A stretch of DNA of 57,529 nucleotides, taken from Thermoproteota archaeon. GTDB lineage: Archaea > Thermoproteota > Methanomethylicia > Methanomethylicales > Methanomethylicaceae. The stretch is from assembly GCA_016882195.1 (NCBI GenBank), contig VGLU01000007.1, positions 1 to 57,529 of the forward strand, read 5' to 3'. The notes beneath the pieces are model-generated. The model made no database searches, was not told the DNA's origin, and saw only the letters and a program-made list of their open reading frames with translations. A program made the position numbers and the translations under genes. How positions within the stretch are numbered: position 1 is the first letter of the stretch; each line of letters starts with the position of its first letter. Positions 50,188-57,529 of the stretch are shown here, in pieces.

Positions 50188-50613
50188 TTAAAAACGCAAT
50201 TCTTTTAAAGTTCTGGCTCTGACCTCCGTTATCGTCTTGAAATGGGGATCTTCGGTGACCACATAGTCGGCTCCGTGAAGAAAAGCTGTGGCTGCGATAA
50301 TGCAGTCGCCCCAAGGTATGTCTTCTTTATACTTGAGTCTGAAGACGCCGGCCTGCTTAGCGATATCGGACGTGATTTCGATTACGCTAAGTCCGGAATT
50401 GATGATTTCGGCATAGACCCTTTCGGCGACGTCTCTGCCCGCCATCTTCTGGGATATCGCATAAAACTCTCCCAAGACAATTGTGGGGATCAGTCCTTTG
50501 TTGCCGATCTTCCTGCACTGGGTGAGGATGAGCCGCGTCTTTGTCGAGGCATCATCTTTTGAAAAATAGTGCAGTACGAAGAAATTAGTGTCCAAGACCA
50601 CCTTCATTGGCAA
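50188..50613 (-). CDS. vapC: PIN-domain toxin VapC
   Basis: The PIN ribonuclease has Asp8 in V-V-L-D-T-N, Glu in V-L-G-E-F, Asp in W-G-D-C-I-I-A-A and a C-terminal T-E-D-P-H. All four metal ligands are visible, so it should be active. The length is 141. It lies directly downstream of vapB. Confidence 0.9.
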   Translation of the reverse strand: MPMKVVLDTNFFVLHYFSKDDASTKTRLILTQCRKIGNKGLIPTIVLGEFYAISQKMAGRDVAERVYAEIINSGLSVIEITSDIAKQAGVFRLKYKEDIPWGDCIIAATAFLHGADYVVTEDPHFKTITEVRARTLKELRF

Positions 50614-50618
50614 GACCT

Positions 50619-50849
50619 TCAGCGGAATGATTCCTTTCTGCCTTTCATGAGATCCGCAATGATCTCGCGGGCATTGCCGAACTTTGCCAAGGAGCCGGCG
50701 GAATCGCTGATATCCGGTACCGGTTCAATGACTAGACCCGCGTCGGTCTCCTTGAATACCACGGTAGAACCCTCTCTCAACCGGTACCTTCTCCTGTAAT
50801 GCGCGGGGATTGTTGTTTGCCCCTTTTTGGTGATCTTAGAGCAGTACAT
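50619..50849 (-). CDS. vapB: AbrB-type antitoxin VapB
   Basis: The 76-residue protein has the AbrB hairpin I-T-K-K-G-Q-T-T-I-P-A-H-Y-R-R and a C-terminal helix likely to cover VapC. It is upstream of the toxin gene with a 5-base gap, as expected for a vapBC operon. Confidence 0.9.
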   Translation of the reverse strand: MYCSKITKKGQTTIPAHYRRRYRLREGSTVVFKETDAGLVIEPVPDISDSAGSLAKFGNAREIIADLMKGRKESFR

Positions 50850-50902
50850 TAACGTCTCCCTTACGAATATAGAAGTATTACATAGATAAAAGTATTACGT
50901 TA

Positions 50903-51034
50903 TCAATAAGTGACCGGAAGGTCCGGGAAGTTCTCGAGTTCCTTCAGCCTCTCCTTAAGCTGCCCCTTAACCTTGGAATTCGATGATTTCAGGAATCTCT
51001 CGGCCCTCTTATTGAGGAAGACCCTAAACTTCAT
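50903..51034 (-). pseudogene. RelE/ParE-like toxin N-terminal fragment
   Basis: The 43-residue frame (M-K-F-R-V-F-L-N-K-R-A-E-R-F-L-K-S) matches the N-terminal helix region of RelE/ParE-type toxins. It stops at TGA 50903-50905, half the usual length (~85-90), so the catalytic beta sheet is missing. It overlaps the short upstream antitoxin frame by 11 bases. Confidence 0.6.
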
Positions 51035-51113
51035 CGAGAGGCTTCAACTCGTCAAGCTTCTTGTTAATCTTATCGATCTTCACGAGGACCGGTTCCTTCA
51101 AAAGGCTCACCAT
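51024..51113 (-). CDS. Short RelB-like antitoxin
   Basis: A 29-residue helical frame (E-P-V-L-V-K-I-D-K-I-N-K-K-L-D-E-L) lies just upstream of and overlapping the truncated RelE-like frame. The position and charged helix fit an antitoxin C-terminal or truncated antitoxin. With the toxin broken it may be inactive. Confidence 0.5.
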   Translation of the reverse strand: MVSLLKEPVLVKIDKINKKLDELKPLDEV

Positions 51114-51228
51114 AAAAAATAGGCACATCCTCCCTTAAAAAAGGGATACAATTTATAGTCGATTTCTGATAGCCATCAAGAAATTTTTACCGATCAGCCA
51201 CAACGGCTTCGCTATTTCCAACTGTGAT

Positions 51229-52674
51229 CTATGCTGGAACTCGTATCTCCTCATATGCACTTTTATTTAGTATGCAGCCGAGGTCCGGGCGGGTGTAGTC
51301 GCCGAAGTAGCCGTACGCTCTCGCCCTGCAGCCCCCGCAGACGTACTTGTACTCGCAGACGCCGCAGTGCGCCTTGAGAGACCCCCTGTCCCGTAGCTCG
51401 CGGAACTCCTTGAGGTTGACCCAGAGTTTGCTTGGATCATCCTTCAGTATGTTGCCAACCACAAGGGGGAAGAACACGCAGGGGGTTATGTCGCCGTTGG
51501 TGTTCATGGCTACGTAGAACCTGCCGGCGCCGCAGCCGCCGATGAAGTCGGACAGGGAGTGGAGCTGACCCGGGACCTCGCTGTTTGAGAAGTGTGCGGG
51601 TATGATGTTGCAGGACATCCCCTCCGTCTGAAGGGCGACACGGGCAAATTGAGGTGCAGTTGAGAGGACGTTTACCTTGCTACTCTTGAGCCGCCCCCAC
51701 ATGGATTTTAGCAGATCCTCTCTCTCCTCGGGAGTCAGATCGTTGGCCTCTATGAGCCTTCCCCGACCGGTCGGGACGAAGTTGTACATCATGAACCACT
51801 TGACGCCCAGATTCTCGCAGAGATCGATGATCTGGGGCACCTCAGCCAAGTTGAGCTTAGTGACGGTTGTGGCAATATTGACGAAGAACCCTTCTGCGAC
51901 CGCATTCTTTATTCCCTGAACAGTCCTCTCGAACATGCCCTTGACGCCGCGGAAGTTGTCGTGGGTCTCGGGCCTTGCCCCGTCCAGGCTGATCTGGAGG
52001 TACTCCACGCCTGCCGCCCTGAGCTCCTTGCACGTCTCCTCGGTGAGCATGGCGCCGTTTGTCGCGATGGCTACATAGATGCCGCGGTCTGTGGCGTACC
52101 TCGCCAGCTCCAAGATGTCCAGCCTCACCAGCGGCTCGCCACCGGAGAATGCCAGAACCACCACGCCCCACTTTGCGAGCTTGTCGATGCAGACCTTTGC
52201 CTCGGCGGTGCTCATTTCGCGATGATTCGGACCACCGGCGTTTGCATAGCAGTGCCTGCAGCGGAGGTTGCAACTGGAGGTAATGTTCCAGACTACCTGA
52301 AACGGTGCGCTGGGAACGAAAGGCTTTGCAACCCCGAAGTAGGCAAGCCCCTTTATGACGCTGGCGAGACCCTTTCTCCAGTACGGATCCTTGAACCTTT
52401 CATGGATCTCCTCCATGCTGGCACCGAAGGTCCTACCACCAAGGCTCAGCAGCGTGGCGAGGGACTTCTCCGCAAGCTTGCAACGCACGCAGGCGTTGTT
52501 CCTTATGCCGAGGTAAAGTTCAAGCGCGACCTCGACGCGAGGCTTGCCGTCCTTCTTGCAGTTTGACGCAAGGTCCTTCAGGATGGAACGGGCTCCGGGG
52601 GCCTCGACGATCATCTTGAACAGCTGTATTGTGGACTTTGCCTCCAATGCCCAGACCCCCGAAAATCCCCGCAA
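51229..52674 (-). CDS. Radical SAM/SPASM protein
   Basis: The 481-residue protein has the radical SAM motif C-N-L-R-C-R-H-C (C135, C139, C142). The G-G-E-P SAM-binding motif follows, and the C-terminal SPASM region includes [13 protein letters not shown]. An N-terminal ~120-residue extension has its own C-V-R-C pair. Such enzymes modify peptides or heme precursors (anSME- or AhbD-like). No peptide substrate is obvious next to it. The start may be TTG 52674 or a later TTG at about 52648. Confidence 0.85.
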   Translation of the reverse strand: MRGFSGVWALEAKSTIQLFKMIVEAPGARSILKDLASNCKKDGKPRVEVALELYLGIRNNACVRCKLAEKSLATLLSLGGRTFGASMEEIHERFKDPYWRKGLASVIKGLAYFGVAKPFVPSAPFQVVWNITSSCNLRCRHCYANAGGPNHREMSTAEAKVCIDKLAKWGVVVLAFSGGEPLVRLDILELARYATDRGIYVAIATNGAMLTEETCKELRAAGVEYLQISLDGARPETHDNFRGVKGMFERTVQGIKNAVAEGFFVNIATTVTKLNLAEVPQIIDLCENLGVKWFMMYNFVPTGRGRLIEANDLTPEEREDLLKSMWGRLKSSKVNVLSTAPQFARVALQTEGMSCNIIPAHFSNSEVPGQLHSLSDFIGGCGAGRFYVAMNTNGDITPCVFFPLVVGNILKDDPSKLWVNLKEFRELRDRGSLKAHCGVCEYKYVCGGCRARAYGYFGDYTRPDLGCILNKSAYEEIRVPA

Positions 52675-52787
52675 AGACCAAAATTTACACTCACGACGTG
52701 GATTTAAGGTTTGTTCCTAAACCCACACAACTGATTGGTAGTGTGCTTCTGTTGCATTAGGTGGGTCAGTTTATTCCTTGGCGAGGA

Positions 52788-52909
52788 TTATTGGTCTAAT
52801 CTATAGGCAACTAAACCAACTATGCCGATTAGAACAACCAGTACGACAACAGTAATGGTAAAGGTAGTTTTGCTTATTTTTTCCCAGCTTTTTTATCGAT
52901 ATTGCTCAT
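52788..52909 (-). pseudogene. One-helix membrane microprotein with frameshift in an A-run
   Basis: ATG 52909 opens M-S-N-I-D-K-K and then hits a stop. A one-base shift at a run of six A (52890-52895 on the plus strand as T) continues as S-W-E-K-I-S-K-T-T-F, then a long Val/Ile/Leu helix, A-Y-R-L-D-Q and TAA at 52788. A 40-residue single-helix protein would result. The break could be a sequencing error, true decay or programmed slippage. Confidence 0.45.
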
Positions 52910-53087
52910 CCGCCGCCCGCCCCCATTAAACGGTTTGCACTGATTATTTACAGGTATTATAGGGTTTAGGTTTGGGGTTAAAATTTAATCCCCCTCGTGT
53001 TCATCATTTGCGATAACTTATTTGTATAACTTGTTTTCAAATTAATGCAACTTCGAATGGAAAGGTCAGGGGTAAGGAGGTGACAGA

Positions 53088-53414
53088 ATGACCGTTTTTT
53101 TGGTAGACTCATATGTTATAAAGCCAGATAAACTAAGCGAGTTCACGGCATTCCTCAAGAAATACACTGAACGGTTAAAAAAGCGTCCAGACCTGACTAA
53201 GGAGGTAAAATCGCACAAAATATTCAGTCTCATGCTTGGTGGAAAGGGGTGCGAGTACGTTGAAATGTGGGAGTTTGAGAACCTGGCGGAGTTTGAAAAG
53301 TTTTTCAACAGAATAATGCAAGACAAAGAATTCACGACGACACTTAATTTAGAGTCTGCGAGGCTTATAGTGCCCGCTTCAGAATCGATAGAAATATGGA
53401 GCTCTGTCCCATAA
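53088..53414 (+). CDS. Dimeric alpha-beta barrel (ABM-like) protein
   Basis: The 108-residue protein has the pattern of antibiotic-biosynthesis-monooxygenase/NIPSNAP-type dimeric barrels: a first strand V-F-L-V-D-S-Y-V-I, a helix K-L-S-E-F-T-A-F-L-K-K-Y, then M-W-E-F-E-N-L-A-E-F-E-K. The ligand is unknown. AAGGAGGTGA at 53073-53082 is a strong Shine-Dalgarno site. Confidence 0.7.
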   Translation: MTVFLVDSYVIKPDKLSEFTAFLKKYTERLKKRPDLTKEVKSHKIFSLMLGGKGCEYVEMWEFENLAEFEKFFNRIMQDKEFTTTLNLESARLIVPASESIEIWSSVP

Positions 53415-53540
53415 ACCAAGCACGCGCGCCTTCCAATTTTTTTCTTGTTCACTCATGGGGTTTGGGATTAAATTTTATTGAGGACGGTCGGATAGAACTC
53501 TGCATCGGATGTTAGAGTCTTAAATCGTCGGATAATAGGA

Positions 53541-54117
53541 TTACGGAACCCATTTTAGCGGCACAATATCGGCTTCAGTCAGTTTATGTTTTTCTGAACA
53601 GGCCTTGATCAGATCTCTACTTGTTTGTGCATGACCTATCTCGGCATAAGCCAATCTTATTATGGTACCAGCATCTCTTGCTACCTCAACGGCGGGTAGA
53701 AGGTCTTTATCGCCCGCCACCAAGATGATCTTTTTTATTTTTTCGGAGCATGCCAATGATACCAATCTAACGGATATCTTAACATCGACTAGCTTTTGTA
53801 CAGGAACATAAAATTGCGTGCCGCATTTTGGGCATTTTGCCCATTTCGGCCTCACGTCCCCAAGTTCAACTCTGATGCGTTCGGCATATTGCATTGCGGT
53901 TATGAAACCTTTCTTCTTTGAATGTCTTTCCATTTCCTCTGGGGTCTTACTTGGGCTGACGTAGGGCAATGCATCAAAGTAATAGGTCATATAATGCTCT
54001 TCAGCCTCTCAAGAGAACTTTCGGCAGCCGCCGGATATCGATCTGTTCGATTCCGTATTCCTTTGCAACATGTTGCAAATACATGCTATCAACAAGAATT
54101 GCGGTCGAAACTGGCAT
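53541..54117 (-). pseudogene. NYN (LabA/DUF88) domain protein, frameshifted
   Basis: The 5' part encodes I-L-V-D-S-M-Y-L-Q-H, a NYN first strand with the catalytic Asp. A one-base shift near 53998-54003 separates it from the 3' part, which contains T-Y-Y-F-D-A-L-P-Y, a C-P-K-C-G zinc knuckle and I-I-L-V-A-G-D-K-D-L-L-P-A-V-E-V-A. Joined, they form a normal NYN-family RNase. Each half alone lacks catalytic residues. Confidence 0.8.
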
Positions 54118-54149
54118 TTTTAACAATTGAGCCGCCCAAAATAGAAAAC

Positions 54150-54170
54150 CATCACCATATTTTGGTGATG
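54150..54170. promoter_or_regulatory. Inverted repeat upstream of the NYN gene
   Basis: CATCACC (54150-54156) and GGTGATG (54164-54170) form a perfect 7-bp inverted repeat with a 7-base AT-rich loop. It is 33 bases before the NYN start on the minus strand. It could be an operator or a transcript hairpin. Confidence 0.4.
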
Positions 54171-54367
54171 GGATCTGTAAACATCTAGTATACCCACTAT
54201 ACCCCAAAATATATAAAAATTACGACCGATGGACGACCTTTGCCCGCAGAATAAGATTGAAATTATTTATTTATTTGATGAATGACCCGCATTTTAAAAT
54301 AATGTTTTCCCTTTTTTTAAAGAGGCTCGATGACTATCTCCCCATCGTCAAAAATCGTTTGGTTAGA

Positions 54368-54793
54368 TCATTTTTCTAAGCTTACCTTTCTTTTTTTGAA
54401 AAAGTGAAGGTCATATCTTGATAATATATCTCTTCCTAGCAAGTTGAAGAGCACCATTGCGCGTTCCCGTTCTTCTGGAAGTTCACTTTTATGCCTTAAG
54501 AATGAAATTTCATCCAGGTTTTCCACGCACAGTGAGCCATCGTCACATGTAAAGACGAGAGCCGCATTATTTGCAATGCGTGTTTCACAGTTACCTCCAA
54601 CGCCTGTGGCAATTCCTCTACGTAACCTATTCCAATTAATATGAAAGGTTTCGACTGCCAAATCAGATATTGTTGTGAAGGATGCGCCTGTGTCTATAAC
54701 AAATGGAATTACTTCATTGATGTGAAGATATCCAATGATGAGTCTTGCGGAAACAAATCCCGTATTGCCCCGAATGAAACCAGTTATCCGCAT
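54368..54793 (-). CDS. Retropepsin-like aspartic protease
   Basis: The 141-residue protein has the active-site motif F-V-I-D-T-G-A-S (Asp34), then T-G-V-G-G, and the C-terminal N-L-L-G-R-D-I-L, which is the typical hydrophobic-Gly-Arg motif of clan AA proteases. There is no membrane helix. It would be active as a dimer. It is downstream of the DUF5678 gene. Confidence 0.85.
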   Translation of the reverse strand: MRITGFIRGNTGFVSARLIIGYLHINEVIPFVIDTGASFTTISDLAVETFHINWNRLRRGIATGVGGNCETRIANNAALVFTCDDGSLCVENLDEISFLRHKSELPEERERAMVLFNLLGRDILSRYDLHFFKKRKVSLEK

Positions 54794-54821
54794 ATGCCTT
54801 TCATCGCTTAATATAAAGCAT

Positions 54822-55130
54822 TTAGAACACTGAAGAAGGAAGAAGTAGTCTGGGACGCTTTTTTGTTATGTAGCTAATCGCAGCAACTTTACGGTAAGGC
54901 TTGTCTTTTAGTTTGACGAGAAGCTCTGGCAAGGTGTTGGCAGATTCCACAATTCTTCCATTGTGCGCTGCAACAAATTTGCTCCCATATTCTTTCCTTA
55001 TTTTATCGTATTGCGACGTTAACCATGCCATGTTCTTTTGGTTGGTGATAATACTTTTACGCACTTCGTTCTTACTGTCCTCTGACTTCATTATCTGTCT
55101 GATTATCTGTTTTGTGGTTGACATCTTCAT
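54822..55130 (-). CDS. DUF5678-like protein
   Basis: The ~102-residue protein has an N-terminal helix rich in charged residues and the Y-G-S-K-F-V-A-A-H-N-G-R-I-V-E-S-A core of DUF5678. The function is unknown. The pairing with a retropepsin-like gene recurs in archaea in my memory, but I cannot verify it here. Confidence 0.7.
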   Translation of the reverse strand: MKMSTTKQIIRQIMKSEDSKNEVRKSIITNQKNMAWLTSQYDKIRKEYGSKFVAAHNGRIVESANTLPELLVKLKDKPYRKVAAISYITKKRPRLLLPSSVF

Positions 55131-55189
55131 CAACAAATTCGCTATATTTCGATATAAACTAGGAAGACATTCATATTAAAGATTTCTGA

Positions 55190-55316
55190 TTGCCATCGGG
55201 GCGCAATATAAAAGCAACGGCTTCGCTATTTCTAACTGTAATCGAAGCCAGAACTCGCATTTCTTCATGCTGGCGTTTGCTCAGTATGCAACTGGGGTCC
55301 GGGCGCGTGCAGTCAC
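55190..55316 (-). pseudogene. Second radical SAM tail remnant
   Basis: The frame D-C-T-R-P-D-P-S-C-I-L-S-K-R-Q-H-E-E-M-R-V corresponds to the end of the intact radical SAM protein (D-Y-T-R-P-D-L-G-C-I-L-N-K-S-A-Y-E-E-I-R-V). The downstream bases also resemble those after the intact gene (acggcttcgctattt...). It abuts the ECF gene stop. Confidence 0.75.
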
Positions 55317-55924
55317 TAAGGCTTATTGAGAATGGTTGGATAGAACCTCTTCAGCGCCGCGACGACCGCTCCCGAGAGGACCGCGTTGGCGACGATCGAG
55401 GCGGTTATCGCCGGGATCATGGCGACCCAGACCATCGCGATGTTGGAGAGCAGGGGCGGGAGACCCACCGGGGAAAACCAGGGGGCGGCGGAGGTGATCT
55501 TGGAGAAGAGCAGGGATGCGCCCGGTAGGGAGAGGTCGACGGACACGGCTGTTCCCAGCACGAGGGCGATCATGCCGGAGGTGAAGAGGTACCTTGAGAC
55601 CTGGCCTATGACGACCGCGACCACGGCGTTTATTTTCTTTGAAAGCCAGAGGGTGAAGAGCGCCATGATGCCGTCGCCTATGCCGGCTGGGAACTCAAGG
55701 AGGGCCTGACCGGTCCAGAGGGAGACGCCGAGCCCCTTTATTATCCCCACTATGAAGGCGACAGCGCCGGGGGTCGTGACGCCTGCTATGGAGACCGGGG
55801 TCGAGCCCAGGTTCGGGTTGCCGAGCGGGAAGGAGACCCTTATGGTGCTGAGGACTATGGAGAGGGCGCCCAGGATCGCGGTGTAGACAAGCAGTATTGA
55901 GCGTCTCTGGGAGCCGGCCTTCAC
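55316..55924 (-). CDS. ECF-transporter S-component-like membrane protein
   Basis: The 202-residue protein has five to six membrane helices and a P-V-S-I-A-G-V loop with an early Ala-rich helix, in the style of vitamin ECF S components. It is 5 bases after phosphopantothenate synthetase in the same operon as pantoate kinase, so a pantothenate precursor (pantoate or beta-alanine) is a plausible substrate. No energising module is in view. Confidence 0.7.
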   Translation of the reverse strand: MKAGSQRRSILLVYTAILGALSIVLSTIRVSFPLGNPNLGSTPVSIAGVTTPGAVAFIVGIIKGLGVSLWTGQALLEFPAGIGDGIMALFTLWLSKKINAVVAVVIGQVSRYLFTSGMIALVLGTAVSVDLSLPGASLLFSKITSAAPWFSPVGLPPLLSNIAMVWVAMIPAITASIVANAVLSGAVVAALKRFYPTILNKP

Positions 55925-55928
55925 GGTT

Positions 55929-56699
55929 TCACTCCCTCGAGAGGGCTGCGAGCCGCTCCCTGATGTACAGGATGGTCTCCGAGAGGTTCCTGCGGTTGTC
56001 GAACCTGCCCAAAATGAGTTTGAGCTCCGCCTTTTCGAGCCTTTTGAGGTCCTCCACGGCTGCCAGGATGTTTGGAAGCGCCCTAACGATGTTGTCCACG
56101 ATGGTGATGTCGGCGGTCTGGGCGGTCCTCGAGAGCGGGTTCAGGTCGATGGCTATCACGAACTTGCCGGTCCTCTTTAATGAAAGAGTTCTGTCGCCGT
56201 CCTCCAGCGGGACGAGGACCACGTCGGCGGAGTATATGCCCCGGGGGTCGACCTTCCGCCTCTCGCTGAAGAGCTCCGGTATCCTGGCACTGGCGGACCT
56301 GCCGACTCCCAGTACTTTTTTGGCGCCCGCCTTAATCAGGATCGACTTTACAGCCTCCTCCCGGCGCCTGCTCCTGTAGAAGAGGTTGACCTCGAGGTCG
56401 GCGGGCACGGACTTTGAAAGACGGACGAGGAGGTCTGGAACGAGCGCTGCCGCATTGCCGTTAACGGAGATCACCGGGTGCTCCGCGAGTAAAAGGGAGG
56501 CGGCGGCTGCCCTGGCTGCGAAAAGAGCGGGAGGGATGGTCTTTTCTCCTAAGAGGTAGTCGAAGGCCTCGCCCCTGCCATGGGCTATGAGACCCGCCTT
56601 TGCCACCACGCCTTTTTCTTCTCCTTTTATTAGTTCTTCCCTCTTTTTCAAGGAATCCGCCCTCGGATGAATCCTCGGTATTTTTAATCGGATACCCAT
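55929..56699 (-). CDS. Phosphopantothenate synthetase (archaeal)
   Basis: Joins 4-phosphopantoate with beta-alanine. The 256-residue protein has H-P-R-A-D-S-L, A-H-G-R-G-E-A-F-D-Y-L-L-G and A-I-D-L-N-P-L-S-R-T-A. It is the DUF137 family. The start overlaps the pantoate kinase stop by one base (TGATG). Confidence 0.93.
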   Translation of the reverse strand: MGIRLKIPRIHPRADSLKKREELIKGEEKGVVAKAGLIAHGRGEAFDYLLGEKTIPPALFAARAAAASLLLAEHPVISVNGNAAALVPDLLVRLSKSVPADLEVNLFYRSRRREEAVKSILIKAGAKKVLGVGRSASARIPELFSERRKVDPRGIYSADVVLVPLEDGDRTLSLKRTGKFVIAIDLNPLSRTAQTADITIVDNIVRALPNILAAVEDLKRLEKAELKLILGRFDNRRNLSETILYIRERLAALSRE

Positions 56700-57529
56700 C
56701 AGCAGGCACCTCTCGATGATATTTCTGAAAGGATGACCGTTAGATTCTTGGCAGAATCGTGGATGACGGGAGGCAGTTCTTCGCCCAGCTTGGATGCACC
56801 GGGGAGCAGACGCCTTACGACTTTTTTGAGATCGTCTTTTGGAACCACGCCGAAGACCACCCCCTTCTTCGCTGAGGGCGAGGGTATGCCGGCTGACTCG
56901 AAAAGCTTGATTACCCTGCGGACATGATCGTCGGCTATCCCGACCCCGTCCCAGAAGATCCTGGATTGGCGCATAAAGTTATCGATGGTGGGAGATGACA
57001 AGAAAGAGCAAAATGCGTCGTTCCCCAAGGGGTTTATTTTCTTGACGTACTTTTCTTCGGTGATCATCCTGCTCGTCGGGAAGGGGAAAACGGGGGAGGT
57101 TATGACGATGTGATCGGGCGGGAACGGAAGACGCTTTACCTCGCCAATGCCGGGGGCGCCGGGCTTTGACCTGACTACGAGACCGCCCACCAGTTGCGCG
57201 GACACGTCCCCCAGACCGGTAAGGTTCTCGACCTCGGCTGCGTGCGCTATTTGACCCGCCTCCTCGTCGGATAGGTTCAGGTCCAGGGCTTCGTTGAGGG
57301 CAATGGCAAGGCTGAGGGCAGAGGCACCGCTGACGCCGTAGCCGTAGTTTGCCGGGAGGTTTGAGGACTGCTTGGCGGTGACCCTCATCGGTTTGCCGGA
57401 CAGCAGGCGCTTCAGCACGGACTCGCAGGTCGGGAAGGAATTGAGGGGCACGTTGTTCGACTCCATCGCCAGCTCGGTCCTGTCGCTTTCGACGGCGGTT
57501 ACCTCGGTGATTACACCCTCCTTGAGGCA
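56699..57529 (-). CDS. Pantoate kinase, 5' end off the right edge
   Basis: GHMP-fold kinase that makes 4-phosphopantoate. The ATP-binding glycine loop is Y-G-Y-G-V-S-G-A-S-A-L-S, and E-N-L-T-G-L-G-D-V follows. The frame is open to the last base, so the N-terminus is outside the window. It is the first gene of the CoA operon seen here. Confidence 0.92.
   Translation of the reverse strand, partial: CLKEGVITEVTAVESDRTELAMESNNVPLNSFPTCESVLKRLLSGKPMRVTAKQSSNLPANYGYGVSGASALSLAIALNEALDLNLSDEEAGQIAHAAEVENLTGLGDVSAQLVGGLVVRSKPGAPGIGEVKRLPFPPDHIVITSPVFPFPTSRMITEEKYVKKINPLGNDAFCSFLSSPTIDNFMRQSRIFWDGVGIADDHVRRVIKLFESAGIPSPSAKKGVVFGVVPKDDLKKVVRRLLPGASKLGEELPPVIHDSAKNLTVILSEISSRGAC

Noticed and set aside
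1-57529. CRISPR arrays or cas genes
   Set aside because: No series of regularly spaced direct repeats and no Cas motifs were seen on reading.

Overview
This window is a gene-dense stretch of an archaeal chromosome. The proof is in the informational genes: aIF5A, aIF2 alpha, SRP54, ribosomal proteins L10e, L21e, L44e and S27e, Rpo4 and Rpo11, TFS, PCNA, PriS/PriL, a GINS subunit, Csl4, Nop10, Pus10 with TrmY, class I LysRS, an AglB-type oligosaccharyltransferase, and the archaeal pantoate kinase / phosphopantothenate synthetase route to CoA. The clustering of Csl4, Rpo11, TFS, PCNA, PriL/PriS, L44e, S27e, aIF2 alpha and Nop10 suggests a TACK-type lineage (Bathyarchaeia-like or Methanomethylicia-like). 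That placement is my inference from gene content, not a phylogeny. Introns in both recognisable tRNA genes fit an archaeon.

Layout. 0.1-3.2 kb: AbrB-PhoU regulator, polyamine genes speD-speE, an intron-containing tRNA-Ser(UGA), and two tandem stand-alone RAM-domain proteins. 3.2-9.3 kb: a decayed SplB-like radical SAM gene, a PflA-like radical SAM enzyme, a GyrI-like protein, a membrane-anchored legumain-fold protease, class I lysS and an HD-domain protein. 9.35-11.66 kb: a tRNA-Leu with intron whose 3' end is repeated 2.2 kb downstream. The two copies bracket a decayed integrated element with a broken tyrosine integrase and small membrane ORFs. 11.7-14.7 kb: small Cys-rich proteins, a glutaredoxin-like protein and a GNAT. 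14.6-20.2 kb: cysS, moaE, two methyltransferases, archaemetzincin, nob1 and NAD kinase. 20.4-27.5 kb: translation and RNA-modification operon (aIF5A, SRP54, TrmY, Pus10, L21e, Rpo4, DUF655, KsgA, HemK-like, L10e). 27.6-36.5 kb: dph2, METTL5-like, csl4, rpo11, RNase III-like, DUF99-like, tfs, pcna, priL, priS, gins, L44e, S27e, aIF2 alpha and a nop10 that is easy to miss. 36.6-49.3 kb: aglB, ileS, a second NAD-kinase-fold protein, gcvH, topA, argH and argG.

49.4-55.3 kb is a visibly accessory region. It holds VapBC, an orphan AbrB protein, a decayed RelBE-like pair, a radical SAM/SPASM gene whose 3' tail appears twice more as debris, a tRNA-like 3' remnant, a frameshifted NYN gene, a retropepsin-like protease next to a DUF5678 protein, and a frameshifted one-helix microprotein. 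55.3-57.5 kb is a CoA-precursor operon (pantoate kinase, phosphopantothenate synthetase, ECF-like S component) that runs off the right edge.

Functional threads: Pus10 plus TrmY should give m1-pseudouridine at tRNA position 54. The 28.6-36.5 kb block couples RNA processing, transcription, the replication clamp and primase, and initiation of translation. I did not find a complete new defence or catalytic system. The best leads are the anchored legumain-fold protease, the decayed tRNA-Leu element, the three-copy radical SAM tail repeat, and the S component linked to CoA synthesis.
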